From: Dryomyza anilis
Lineage: Eukaryota > Arthropoda > Insecta > Diptera > Dryomyzidae
DNA length: 64,000 nucleotides
Direction of reading: 5' to 3'
Assembly: GCA_951804985.1 (NCBI GenBank)
Contig: OX638134.1
Location: forward strand, 80,021,679 to 80,085,678
Shown: positions 24,601 through 39,600 of the stretch, in pieces
Layout: each line of letters starts with the position of its first letter
How positions within the stretch are numbered: position 1 is the stretch's first letter
The notes under the pieces: generated by a model
The model's database searches: none
The model's input: the letters and a program-made list of their open reading frames with translations, nothing else
What the model was told of the DNA's origin: nothing
Program-made: the position numbers and the translations under genes

Positions 24601-27600
24601 AGCTCGATGGCTCGTTCGTTGTTCGAGTAGCTCGATCGTTGTTCGAGCTTCGAGTAGCTTGTTCGTTCGTTTGTTTGTTCGATTGACGATTGTTCATTTG
24701 ATCGCTTGTTAATTTGTCTGTCCGTTCGTTTGCTTGATGTGGGAGTTGGTCGGAAGTGGTTGGAAAAATGTAGGTGGACAAAAGTGATAAAAAGACCGAA
24801 CAAGATTTTATTGCAGAAATCGGTAGCAGACATCAAGGGAAATCGAATGGTACCACTCTCAGTGGTCCCTGACCCCCAAAAGGGGGTCAAAAACCACTTT
24901 TTGTCCAAACATTTTTTTATTGCGGAAATGGATAGCGAACCTCATTAGAAGACTAATGGTACCCTTTGGAGTGGTCCCTGACCCCCAAAAGGGGGTCAAA
25001 AACCCATTTATGACTCAAAAATTTTTATTTCAGAAATCGATAGCGGACACTATTAGAATGCTATTGGTACACTTTGGAGTGGTCCATGACCCCCAAAAGG
25101 GGGTCAATTTTTTAATTAAAAATTGCATTTTTAACTAAAAATTGCATTTTTAACTAAAAATTGCATTTTTTACTAAAAATTGCATTTTTAACTAAAAATT
25201 TGCATTTTTAACTAAAAATTGCATTTTTAACTAAAAATTCCATTTTTAAGTAAATATTCCATTTTTAACTAAAAATTCAATTTTAACTAAATATTCCATT
25301 TTAACTAAAAAAAATTCCATAATTAACTAAAAATTACGTTTTTAACTAAAATTTTAAGTTTTACCTAAAAACTCAAATTTTTCTTAAAAAAAATTAAAAA
25401 TAAAAAATTCCATTTTTAACTAAAAATTCCATTTTTTACTAAAAATTCCATTTTTAACTAAATATTACATTTTTAAGTACAAAAAAAAAATACATTTTAA
25501 GTTAAAAAAAAAATACATTTTTAACTAAAAATTCAATTTTTTAATTAAAAAATTTATAATTAACTAAAAATTCCATTTTTAACTAAAAATTTAATTTTTA
25601 ACTAAAAATTACATTTTTAACTAAAAATTACATTTTTAACTAAAAATTACATTTTTAACTAAAAATTACATTTTTAACTAAGATTTTAAGTTTTAACTAA
25701 AAACTCAAATTTTTCTTAAAAAAATTAAAAATTGCATTTTTAACTAAAAATTGCATTTTTAACTAAAAATTGCATTTTTAACTAACAATTCCATTTTTAA
25801 CTAAAAATTCTATTTTTAACTAAAAATTCCATTTTTAACTAAATATTCCATTTTTAACTAAAAATTAAAATATTAGTTAAAAATGGAATTTTTAACTAAA
25901 AATTTCATTTTAACTGAAAAATTTAATTTTTAACTAAAAATTCCATTTTTAACTAATATTTTAATTTTTAACTAAAAACTCAAATTTTTAACTAAAAACT
26001 CAAATTTTTTCTAAAAAGAAAATGTTTAAATATCAAATAAAAATTTAAATTTTTTTACTTAAATTCAATGTCTTACTGAAAATTTTAAATTTACAAATTA
26101 AAATTATTCATTAGAAATTAAATTTGTCCTTAAAAGCCAATGTTCGCTTAAAATTCATAACTAAATATTAAATTTTACTTTCTAATGTAAAGAAAGTCTT
26201 TTTTTTTTACTAAAATTCAGTTTTTAAATTAAATTCTTTATTTAAAGTTAAAAAGATTATTCATCCCTTAAACATACACTATAGGAAAATGTCCAACAGT
26301 GTTTTGAAGGCATTATAAGCGCTCTTTCTTTTCTCCTTTATAGTCACCAACTAAATTATGACACAAACTTTTGCGCCAACCTTTATCCTGCTCTGCCTAC
26401 TTTTTTTCCCCCATTCTCTCTTTCATGTCTAACTTTAACTCTTTCGCTTCGTTGTATCCTTATGTGGCATTTCGTTCCAATTAATGCGGTTTCTACCCGT
26501 GAGGAGAACAACTTTTGTCCCCCAAGATTTATGACACCTGGTGGAGCAATTACGCAGAGTTATGTTTTTTGTTTCCTCTCTGACAATGCACAATTGATGT
26601 TGTTGCATTTTTCGAAATATTTTTCTTCGCATTGCAAAAAGTCATAAATCGAAAAATGTTTAATTTATACTGTTTCTTGTTCTTCTCTCTGCTTTTCTGC
26701 TTTATAGGTTACATTACCGTGAAAGACATGGAGGTGCAGGCTGGACCCAAAGTCGAACGCAACGAATGGGGTGACCTTCTGAAGCACTACTGGGGAATTT
26801 TGCTGGTCGTCGTGCTCACCGGTCTCCTGATCATTTTGATGCCAATCATTGGGTAAGTGTGAGTGAGCGTTGGATGCATAGTTACATGGTTAAGTGGTTA
26901 ATATGCGGAAAATGACTTGAGCGCCGCACTTTGCCGTTGCATTTTTGAAGTAAGTAGGAAAATATTGCAGACTTGAGATGAACCTTGGCGCGCAGGTCAC
27001 GTGCAGTGCGTTGCACTTTCAAGGCAGAAATTAAAGAAGGATTGATTAAAAGAAAATGTTGTTATTAATAAAATATAAAATTTAACTCATGAAAAATGCA
27101 AAAAATATAAATTATTCAAAAAGTGTTTTTGAGTGAGTTTTAAGTAAAAAATCTGGTTATTGATTTCAAATGTTTTTTTTTTTTTGAAAAATTCAATTTT
27201 GAGTGAAAATTAGAATTTTGAGTTAAAATTGGAATTTTGTGTAAAAATTAGTAATTTGAATAAAATATTGAATTTGGAGTAAAATTAAAAATTTGATTAA
27301 ATATTTGAATTTTGAGTGAAAATTAACATTTTGAATATAAATTAGATTATTGATTAAAATTTGAATTTTGAGTGAAAATTTGAATTTTGAGTGAAAATTT
27401 GAATATTGAGTGAAAATTTGAATTTCGAGTGAACATTTGAATTTTGAGTGAAAATTTGAATTTTTAGTGAAAATTAGAATTTTGAGTGAAAATTTGAATT
27501 TTGAGTAAAAATTTGAATTTTGAGTGAAAATTTGAATTTTGAGTGAAAATTTGAATTTTGAGTGAAAATTTGAATTTTGAGTGAAAATTTGAATTTTGAG

Positions 27601-30600
27601 TGAAAATTTGAATTTTGAGTGAAAATTTGAATTTTGAGTAAAAATTTGAATTTTGAGTAAAAAATTGAATTTTAAGTAAAATATTTGAATTTTGAGGAAA
27701 ATTTGAATTTGTATTGATTATTTTAATTTTTTAGTGAAAATTAGAATTTTTAGTAAAAATTGAAAGTTTGATTGAAAATTGAATTTTGAGTGAAAATTAA
27801 CATTTTGAGTATAAATTAGATTATTGATTAAAATTTGAATTTTGAGTGAAAATTTGAATTTTTAGTGAAAATTAGAATTTTGAGTGAAAATTTGAATTTC
27901 GAGTGAAAATTAACATTTTGAGTATAAATTAGATCATGATTAAAGTTAGAATTTTGAGTGAAAATTAGAATTTTGAGTGAAAATTGAATTTTGAGTGAAA
28001 ATTTGAATTTTGAGTGAAAATTTCAATATTGAGTGAAAATTTGAATTTCGAGTGAAAATTAGAATTTTGAGTGAAAATTATAATTTTGAGTGACAATTTC
28101 AATATTGAGTGAAAATTTGAATTTCGAGTGAAAATTTTAATTTTGAGTAAAAATTAGAAGAGTGACAATTAGAATTTTGAGTGAAAATTTGAATTTTGAG
28201 TGAAAATTTGAATTTTGAGTGAAAATTTTAATTTTTAGTGAAAATTTGAATTTTGAGTGACAATTAGAATTTTGAGTGAAAATTTGAATTATGAGTGAAA
28301 ATTTGAATTTCGAGAGAAAATTTGTATTTTTATTGAAAATTTGAATATTGGGTGAACATTTCAATTTGAGTGAAAATTAGAATTTATAGGTGAAAATTTG
28401 AATTTTGAATGATAGTTGAGTGAAAATATAATTTTGAATGAAAATTTGAATTTTTAGTGATTTATTGTAAAAATTTGACCTTTGAGTGAAAATTTGACTT
28501 TTTAGTAAAAATTTTAATTTTGAGCAAAATTTTAATTTTGAGTGGAAAGTGGATAAAGACATTTTTTGAGTGAAAATTGAATTTTTAAAAATTATTTTTA
28601 GTGAAAACTATAATCATCTAAATAAATTTAAATCTTTAATTTAAATTTAAAATTTTCCAAATATTAATTTTGCCTTCTATTTCAATTTTCAGCTTGTGCT
28701 TCTGTTGCTGTCGCTGCGCCGGTGCCTGTGGCGGCCGCTCACAGCCATTCGACAAAAAGCATGACACCTGTCGCCGCGTCTTCTTGGGACTGCTGCTGAT
28801 AGTGCTCGCTACTGGAATTCTGTAAGTAGATCAACCAACCAACCAAGCAATTTATATTCTACAATTTTAAATTTGTTCTCCCCCTCCACAGTTTCGGCGT
28901 CATTGTGGCCTTTGCCACCAACAGCTACATGCAGTGGGGCATCGACGACAGTCTGACCGCCGTGCAACATGGCAGCGACGATACACGCAACTTTCTGGGT
29001 GCCACCTCGGAGCAGGTGGATCATGTGCTGGTCACGAACTACAATCAATTGTCGCTGCAGCTGGATGTGATATTGCAGGGTAAGTTTTCAATAAAACGAA
29101 ATACCTAAAATAAATAATTCTTTTATTTCTTTTGCAGAAACATCAACGTTTATTATAACGCAATTGGAACAGAAATCGATGGCTGTATCGCTGAAATATT
29201 TGACAGATTTTCTGCAGAAACTGCCGGACATGAAGGAAAAGCTGCAGCAGATGAAAGTTATCACGAATGAGCTGCGCGTGCATGCCTCACAATTGAGCGA
29301 TGGTCTGTTGTTGACGTCTCTTATTTATTAAATGTTTTCATTAAAAAAATTGTTTAAATTTTATATTTTTGTCAGGTTTACGCGGCGTCAAACGTGATCT
29401 GCTGCAAATGCTGACCAAGTGTAATGATCTGGCCTGTCAGGAGGTGCTGACCAAATATGAAATTGGCAAATTGGATGCCAATGGCATTCACTATGATCAG
29501 GTTAGTGTTATTTTTAAATTTATTTATATCTTTTTAAACTCAATTTTAAATCAAAAATTTAAAAAATGCAAAAAATTTATTAAAATTTGTTTTTAAAATG
29601 CTAACAGATGATGGATAGATACTTTCCAAAGGTATACAAAATTTACTACCTATATTGTAAATTTAATTTCACTTTAAAGTTTTTTTTTATTACGTTTTAT
29701 CTAAATATTTGATTTGTTTTCTTATTTTAAATTGTTTGAAAGATATTTTTACTTTTTAAAATGTATTTTATTCAATTATTTTAAAATTATATTTTTAAAT
29801 TGAAGATTATTGGGAATACTTAAAATTTAATTTCGATTGATTCAAATTTTTAAAAATTCAAAGACTAAAAATCGCATCTTAATAGTTCAAAGGGTTCACA
29901 AACCATTTTAATTCAATTGAAGAACGTATATTTTATATTTTAAAATGGAATTGTCTAACAGCAATAATAAAATTCTATTGAAAAATGCTATATTTTGAAA
30001 TTATAGATTTTCGGACTCATTCTGAAATTTACTTATGCTGAAAATTCGACATCAAAAATAGAATTAAATTCGTTCCACAGCACTTAAACAGTTCGAAGTT
30101 AATTGAAACACGTGAATTTTGTATAGAAAAAAACGAATTCTGGTACATAAAAGAAAAAATTCGTTGGAATTAAAATTTTAATACGATGTATTTTGAACTT
30201 TAATATTTTAAAGCATGTTCTCAAATTCACTTTTGTTTAAAATTCAAAAATTTTAAATAAAAAAATCATTTTACAAAACAAAAACAGTTTGAAACTCTTT
30301 GAGAAAATGTGAATTTTCTATTGAACAATCGAATTCTAGAACAAAAAAAGCCACAAAAACACTTAAATTTTAATATTTAAATATTTTCGCGAAGCAAATT
30401 CAATTCGTTTAAGAAAATAGAAACGTTTGAATAATATTAAAAAAAAAGCAGCCGCGGTAGCTCAGTGGTGCGTTGGACTGCGAGCCGAAAGGTCCCCGGT
30501 TCAAGCCTGGACTGGGGCTAACAACATCTTTTCATAGAAACATTTTTCTATACCGCGCTACCTCTCGGCAGTAAATGGCAAACCTACGAGAGTAAAAACA

Positions 30601-33600
30601 TTGCCTATGAAAAGCTCTCACCCGCCGTTCGGATTCGGCAATAAACTGTAAGTCCCACAACTTTGAGTACAAATTTAACACGCACAGCTCAAAATGGTGA
30701 GAGAGCTCGGCCTAACTTCTTATAGGACTGTAGTGCCAAACTATTATTAATATTTAAAAAAAACGTGAATTTTGAATTGAAAAATTGTATTCTGGTATTG
30801 CAAAATCCAAAAATCGAGATCTGGTACTCGAAAATCCAAATTCTATATTTGAAATTTTGACTTAAATATTTTCAGTCGTGTTCTGAAATTCACTTTCATT
30901 CGAAATGAATATGTCCAGCGAACTTTAGCGGTTTGAATTTGATTGAATACCCTGTGTTTTGTACTGAAAAACGAATTTTGGAATAAAAAAAGTAGAAAAT
31001 CAATCATATTAAAATTTGAATACGTCATATTTTGAATTTAAATTGTTTAGAGTTTGTTTTGATATTCACTTTCGATCAAAATTCAACATCAAAAATCAAA
31101 TTAAATTCGTTTCACAGCACTTGAGCGGTTGAATTTCGTATAGAAAAGCCGAACAGAAAACAACAAAATCAATCAAGTTGATGTTTGAATACGTTATATT
31201 TTGAATTTAAATAGTTTAGAGGTTGTTCTGAAATTCGTTTTCGTTTAAAATTCAAATATTCGACATCAACAGTCACATTGAATACGTTTCACAGTACTTT
31301 AACGGTTTGAATTATATTGAGAAACATGAATTTCTATCGAACAGAATTTTGAATTAGATATATTTTGAATATACATTTTTATGAGCATATTCTGAAATTT
31401 ATTTTCATTTAATATTTAAAAATTCGACATCAAATATGACAATGAATTGGCTTCAGAGAACTTGAACTTTTAAATTTAATTGAAAAATGTGAATGTTGTA
31501 TTGAAAACTCAAATTGTAAAACAGCCAAATCAATGTTCTGAAATTAATTTTCGACCAAAATTCCTAAAACAAATTAAATTTGTTTCTCACTACTTTAACT
31601 AACGGTTTGAATTCTATTGAAAAATGTGAATTTCGTATAGAAAATCCGAATTCTAGATTAGTAAAGAAACAATACAACCAAATTGTAATTTGAAAACGAT
31701 ACTTTTTGAACTTTAACATTTTTAAACAAGTTCTGAAATGAATTTTCGATAAAAATTCAAATATTCGACATCAACAATCGCATTGATTTCGTTTTACGGA
31801 ATACAAAACCGAATTTTGCAACAGCGAAAAGCAAATTGTATCGACTTGAAATTTGAATACGATATTTTTTGAACTTTAATATGTTTGAACAAATTCTTAA
31901 ATATACCTTCGTTCAAAATTTAAAAATTCAAGGCACGTATAACATTTTTTTTAGAGAAATTGAACGGTGTGAATTAAATGGAAAATCGTGAATTTTGTAA
32001 TAAAAATCGAAAAATCGGGTATAGCAAAAATCAAATTCAATTTCAATGGGTATGGAGAACACATACATCATTTCTATATAATTCGGGTGTGTTGATTTGA
32101 ACTGCATACTCTTCTTTATTTCTTCATATTTTTTGATTTTTTTAAGAAAATTCAATTCAAAATTTGAGTCCCTTCCCAGTCGCTTTTTAGAATAAAAAAT
32201 TACCGTACTTTACAAAACTAGTTTTTCAAAATACTTCAAACGCAATTTTTCTTTTAATTGATAAGACTAATTTTAATATATTACTGAATGCCAATATTAC
32301 AATATTTTTCCCACGATATTTGTATCTAAACTCAAGAAATGTTGAATTATGTTTTTGGATTTTTTTTTTTAGATTATTTTTCTTAATATTTAGCTTCTAT
32401 TAATAAAAAGTAAAAAGGTTTATGCTTAAGCAAAACCATAAAATCGACATCTGCGTATTATATCGAAATGGTTTGTGAAGTCCATAGGCACATATTTTCT
32501 CGTTTTGTTAATTTTCTGATTTTATATAATTATTTTAAATTTTCTTTTTGTTATTTTACAAATTTTTAAATGTTCTTTGAACTATTTTTTTTTTTCATGA
32601 AATAAAAATTTCATTAAACCCCACAGCTTCCCGACGTCACCGAAATCATTGACAGTCTCAATCAGCTCATCAGCGACGACATCGCCTCCGCCGGCAATCG
32701 TGGTCTCAACGCCTTGAACGATATGCGCTCGCACTTGAATCGCACCATCGCAAAATATACGCCACAAATAACGAGCGCCATAACCAGTGCCGGTCAGGCC
32801 TTCCAAAAGGCATCCAACGATATTAAGACGCAGCTGAATAGTGTCTCCTATACGGTGGGCAATCAGACGCAGAAGACAGTGCGCATTGCCGACGAATATC
32901 TGGAGGAATATAGTCCATATCGTTTCTATTTTGGCATTGCTGTTAGCTCGGTGCTTTTATTGGTAAGTGATTGAATTGTTTTTTTCATTCTTTTAAAGTG
33001 TTACAAAACTGAATATGTCCTTTTGTATTGAAGATTTTGCTGTGTCTGGTTATTGCGCTGCTGTGCGGCATCTGCGGCAAACGTCCCGACGGCTATGGCG
33101 ATGATTGTTGCAACAAAGGCGCTGGTTCGCGCTTCTTAATGCTGTGCGTTTAGAAAAACTTTAAATTTTTGTATAGATTAATATAAATTGTTGTATTTTC
33201 TTGACAGTTCCATTGCTCTGATTTTCCTGACTGTCTCCGCCATCGCTTTGGTGGCGCTGGTGCATTTCGCACTCGGCATTGTTTTGTATCGCGGAGTTTG
33301 CGTGCCACTTCAGTAAGTTATACCCTATAATAATTATTTAGATTTAAATTTGTCTACAACAACATCCTCAATAATCTTTTTCCCTACTCTCACTTTTAGA
33401 AATCCACAAAACGATGAAATCTTCGAACTGCTCGACAACTCTATCGATCTAAACAATGTGCTCTACCCGCCGCCGACCAAAGGCCAACCTGCTTCCGGCA
33501 CACTGCCGCCATTCCGCATATCGCACGTCATCACCGCCTGTCACGACAATCAAACGATTTACGAAGTTTTGCGCATTCACAATCGCCTCGACATGCGTGA

Positions 33601-36600
33601 GATCAACGACATTCCAACGCATTACAAAATCAATCAGACCCTCAAGGCTCTCGTCGATGGCATCGATTTCAATAATAACGACATTCAGATACTCAGTGAG
33701 GCGGATAAAAAGCGCATACTCGATTTGGGTGAATCATCGTTGAAGGACTATCAGTCGGGTCAATTTATCGATAATTTGAATGATACAATTACCAAACATT
33801 CTCTGATTGAAATTGCACAACAATTGCGCGCAACTGCCAAGAAAATCAATACGGCCTCCCTGAATGATGTGCAGGTGAGTTTGCGCAATCAGGCTCTGCA
33901 TCTGGAGACGTACGAACAGAATCTAGTGATACCGATGAAGAATCAATCATCACAATTGATAAGTCTGGCGCATGAGTTGGATCAGACGGTGCGTTATAAG
34001 GATCATCCGTTCGATACATCGATACAGCTGCTGGTCAATGAGATTGAGCGTGCGCAGTCTTTCATTAATGCGGAGGGGCGTCCGTTCGTCAAGGCCACAG
34101 CGGAGAATTTGACGCGTTATTTTGCGAGTGAAATCGAGCGATATCTGCAGATGGTCGTGCATTCGGTGGAGAAGAATATCGGCGTTTGTCAGCCGCTAGC
34201 ACAGGTCTATGATGCAGGAGTGGTGGCCACTTGCAATCGTATTGTGAATCCGTTGGTAGGTGCAAAACAAAATATCAAATTTTGAATATTTGAGCAGTTT
34301 AGAAATTATTAAAATTGGAATTTAAAAAATTAAAAAATTATTAAATTAATTTATTTCTTTTCTAGAATGGTTTCTGGGCCGGTGTCGCTTGGTGCGCTCT
34401 GCTATTTTTGCCCACATTGATTGTGGCCGTCAAGCTGGCCAGTCTCTATCAGAAGTCGGATCCTTATCCGGGACCGCTGGTTGAATCGTAAGTGCAAATC
34501 CAAGAAAACAACCAACCAAAAAAAAAAAAAGCTTTCTTAATAATTTTATTTTTGTAACAACGGTAAATAGTAGTTTTTTATGTTTCTTTTGAGTTCTATT
34601 CATTCGAGCATTTAAAACATCCAAGTACATGCGCTATACATAGACTGCATAAGTAGCTTTGAAGCCTTTTCATCTTTAGTTTTTAATCTTTATCTGAAAA
34701 GCGTATTTTTTTATATTTTAAGTTCACCTTTATTTAAATAAATAAAAAAAATAATAATAATTTTTATTGTAAACTTTTAGTAATATTTTTAAACTTTTAA
34801 AAAAAGCTTTTATAGACTTTTGGTAAAAGCTTTTATATGCCTTTGGTAAAAACTTTCAGTAAAACTTTTTGTAGACTTTTGGTAAACGCTTTTGAAAGCT
34901 TTTGTAATTTTTTAGTAAAAGCTTTTGGTATCTCTTAATAAATGCTTTCGGAAAATTTTAGTAAAAGCTTTTATAATCTTTAAGTACAATGTTTTTGGAA
35001 ACTTCTCATAAAAACATTTATAAGCTTTTATTAACATGTTTTTGGAAGCTTTTAATATAAGTTATTGAAAGCTTTAACTTGTAGAATCTTTTACATAAAA
35101 TTTGTAGAAGCTTTTACTAAAAGTTTGTGGAAGCTTTTACTTAAAAGCTTGTAGAAGGTTTTTCTAAAAGTTTGTGAAAAATTTTACTAAAAGCTTGTGG
35201 AAGATTTTACTAAAAGCTAATAGAACTTTTACTCAAAACTTGTTAAAACTTTTACTAAAAGTTTCTTGATGATTTACTAAAAACTTATGGACGCTTTTAG
35301 TAAAAATATTTCGAAGGTTTTAACTAAAAGCTGTTGTTAAGTTTTACTACAAACTTTTTTAAGTTTCTGGTGCTTTTTTATAAAAGCATTAGAAGCGTGT
35401 AGTAAAATATGTTGGAAGCTTTTAATTAAAGCTTTTACTTGTAGAATTTTTTACCACAAACTTTTGGAAGCTTTTATTAAATACGTGTAGAAGCTTTAAC
35501 TAAAAGTTTGTCGAAGCTTTTACTAAAAGTTTGTATAAACTTACTTAAATCTTGTAGAAGCTTTTACTATAAGCTTGTGGAAGCTTTGATAAAAGTTTGT
35601 GGAAGCTTTTAGCAACATTTTTGTAAGGCTTTAGTAAAAGCTTTTGCAAAAGTTTACTAAAAGCTTTTGTAAGGCTGTAGTACAAATGTTTGGAAGCTTA
35701 TAGTAAAAGCTTAAAAAAGCGTTTAGTAAAATTTCTTGAAATCTTTTTTTTAGTCAAATTTTTTGGAAACTTTTAGAAAAAGCTTTTAAAAGCTTTTAGT
35801 AGCTTTTGTTAGATTTATTATGTTTTTGAAAGTTCAATTGACGAAAAGCTTTGTGAATAAAAAAAAATGTATATATAAAATGCAGGTTGAATTGAAATTT
35901 ATTGGAAAACTCAATTGAAAAAAAAAATTTAAATGAATTTTTATAGAAGCTTCACTGTTTGCATTGTTTTATTTTTAATTTATTTAAATTACTTATATTT
36001 TTTTGATATTTAAACTTTTTTAAACTTCATACTTTTAAAAAGCTCATATTTTAAATTCACTTTTTTTATTTTTCTCAAGTAATATAATTTAATATTTCAT
36101 AAGCTTAAATTATATTATACAACATTTTTGAATGAATTAATTAAAAAGCTTTTTTTAAATAAAGTAAAATTAATTTAATTTTAAAAAGTTTAAATTTTAT
36201 CATAAATCTTTTAGAAACGTTTTGTATCTTTTAATTTTTTTTTTTTATATTGTAATGAAAACTATTTTTTAATGGTAACATTTTTGTGAAGGCTTTTTTT
36301 TTTAGATATATTAAAATTAATCTTAGAAAACTTGATTACAAAAGTATTAAAGTTAAACAAAATTAGCTATTTTTACTAAATTTTTAAACTGCGCAAATTT
36401 TTAAAAAGAAAAATATTTTCTGCTGCGCATCTGCTTAGTGTCTGCTTAAATGTTTCATTCTATTAGTCATTAATATAAACTTCATTTTTTACTTCATCTA
36501 CATTTACTCAAATATTAAATTTTATATATTTTAATTAAACTTTTATGCTGTATTTTTCCATTAATTACTTAAATAATTAGTTAGTCCAACATTTAGTAAC

Positions 36601-39600
36601 AAAATTGCTTTCGTTGTTGTATTTTGTTCAAAAGAAAATTCTAAAATTGTTTTTTTATGCGTTAATTTTACGTTAAACCACAATTTTCAGGGAGTATTTG
36701 TACGATGCTTACAGTGAACGTGATCATATTCCATTGGCAAAGTAAGTGTTTCATTTCAATTGTCCCCTCTCCTCTTCTTATTCTACATTATCTATGCTTT
36801 CTTTCATTTTTTTCTTTAGTTCGTTATTTTTTTATTTATTTTGTACTTTAAGAATAGGGTTTTTTGCAAGTAAAAGTTTTTAGTTAAAAATGAATTTTTA
36901 GGAAATGATAAAAAATAAGTCAAAATTTGATTTATGTATGATTTGTGAAAAAATTAGTTTTTGTGAAAAATAAAATTTTAGTAAAAATTCGAATTTTTAG
37001 TGAAAAATTGAATTTTTAGTGAAAAATTAAATTTTTAGTGAAAAATTAAATTTTTAGTGAAAAATTAAATTTTTAGTGAAAAATTAAATTTTTAGTGAAA
37101 AAGTAAATTTTTAGTGAAAAATTGAATTTTTAGTGAAAAATTGAATTTTTAGTGAAAAATTGAATTTTTAGTGAAAAATTGAATTTTTAGTGAAAAATTG
37201 AATTTTTAGTGAAAAATTGAATTTTTAGTGAAAAATTGAATTTTTAGTGAAAAATTGAATTTTTAGTGAAAAATTGAATTTTTAGTGAAAAATTGAATTT
37301 TTAGTGAAAAATTGAATTTTTAGTGAAAAATTGAATTTTTAGTGAAAAATTGAATTTTTAGTGAAAAATTGAATTTTTAGTGAAAAATTGAATTTTTAGT
37401 GAAAAATTGAATTTTTAGTGAAAAATTGAATTTTTAGTGAAAAATTGAATTTTTAGTGAAAAATTGAATTTTTAGTGAAAAATTGAATTTTTAGTGAAAA
37501 ATTGAATTTTTAGTGAAAAATAGAATTTTAATTGAATTTTAGTGAAAAATTGAATTTTTAGCGAAAAATTGAATAAGAGAAAATTTAAATTTTGAGTGAA
37601 AAATTGAATTTTTAATAAAAAATGGGATTTTTAATGAAAAATTAAATTTTTAATAAAATTTGAATTTTTAGTGAAAAATTGAATTTTTAGTGAAAAATTG
37701 AATTTTTAATGAAAAATTGAATTTTTAATGAAAAATTGAATTTTTAATGAAAAATTGAATTTTTAATGAAAAATTGAATTTTTAATGAAAAATTGAATTT
37801 TTAATGAAAAATTGAATTTTAGTGAAAAATTGAATTTTTAGCGAAAAATTGAATTTATAGTGAAAAATTGAATTTTTGGTGAAAATTTGAATTTTTAATG
37901 AAAATTTAATTTTTAAAGAAAATTGAATTTTTAATGAAAAATTGAATAAGAGAAAATTTAAATTTTGAGTGAAAAATTGAATTTTTAATAAAAAAAATGG
38001 GATTTTGAATTTTTAATGAAAATTTCAATTTTTAGTTAAAAATTGAATTTTAAGTGAAAAATTGAATTTTAAGTGAAAATTGAATTTTTTAGTGAAAATT
38101 TGATTTTTTTTGTGAAAAATTGAATTTTTAGTGAAAAATTGAATTTTTAGTGAAAAATTGAATTTTTAGTGAAAAATTGAATTTTTAGTGAAAAATTGAA
38201 TTTTTAGTGAAAAATTGAATTTTTAGTGAAAAATTGAATTTTTAGTGAAAAATTGAATTTTTAGTGAAAAATTGAATTTTTAGTGAAAAATTGAATTTTT
38301 AGTGAAAAATTGAATTTTTAGTGAAAAATTGAATTTTTAGTGAAAAATTGAATTTTTAGTGGAAAATTGAATTTTTAGTGAAAAATTGAATTTTTTGCGG
38401 AAAATTGAATTTTTAGTGAAAAATTGAATTTTTAGTGAAAATTTGAATTTTTAGTGAAAAATTGAATTTTTAGTGAAAATTTGAATTTTTAGTGAAAAAT
38501 TGAATTTTTAGTGAAAATTTGAATTTTTAGTGAAAAATTGAATTTTTAGTGAAAATTTGAATTTTTAGTGAAAATTTGAATTTTTAGTGAAAAATTGAAT
38601 TTTTAGTGAAAAATTGACTTTTTAGCGAAAAATTGAATTTTTAGTGAAAAATTGACTTTTTAGTGAAAAATTGAATTTTTAGTGAAAATTTGAATTTTTA
38701 GTGAAAAATTGAATTTTTAGCGAAAAATTGAATTTTAGTGAAAAATTGAATTTTTGGCGAAAATTTGAATTTTTGGTGAAAAATAGAACTTTTAGTGAAA
38801 AATAGAATTTTTGGTGAAACATTTTTTTTTATTAAAATTATTAAAGAATTGATAAATTTAATTTATATTAAATATTAATTTTATTTGTGTAAACACTAAG
38901 ATTACGTAGTACAATCAAATACGAACGATCTTAACTTGCAAAAAACCCGTTTTCTATATTATTGCGTATTATTTCTCATTGTGCATTTGTTTTACATCAT
39001 TTCACGTAAGTTTTTGTTTAAATTTAAATATTTGTATTGACGTCGCTTTCATTTGAACGATATTTATTCCGCGCCCCCCCCATTTTAACATGCTGCCACG
39101 CCCCGTAACAGTATTTTTTTCGCGCGCGCCTCTCTCCATTTCATCTCACTTTCTGATTTACATTCTCTACTCTCTATCGCTCTCTGTCTGTATCACATTT
39201 CATTGCAAAAATTTTGTTTTCTTTTTTTCCCATTATACTCCATAATTTTAGTGGACCCAAGAATAAACGACGAAAGAATAAAGAACGTCGCCGCCGCGAC
39301 TACTACGAGGAGGCCGTTGGTCCCACCTCGCATGTGGTGCAGCCACAGGCAGCCGCCGCCGCCGTACGCGACACACGCTACAACGATATGGCGCCCAAGT
39401 AAGTACCGTCTTCAGAAAATGTTCTACTACTTAATACTTTTGTTACTACTATTTTTGCATTTGCATCAATCAAATTTCGGTGTTTTTTTTCGTATTACTT
39501 ACTACGCATTTTGACGTCGAATGTTTTTTGCGTTAAAAAGAAGTAGGATTTTGATTAATATTAATAAAAAATAATTTAAAATGTGTTGGAATGTTTTTAA

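Noticed and set aside
24509..24908. 90- and 128-residue minus-strand frames rich in N, T, E and R
   Set aside because: Products of the TTCG/TTTG short-repeat tract and the 108-bp tandem repeat.
30450..30522. A functional tRNA gene
   Set aside because: The A- and B-boxes are good, but the acceptor stem does not close and the sequence continues into a SINE body flanked by a target duplication.
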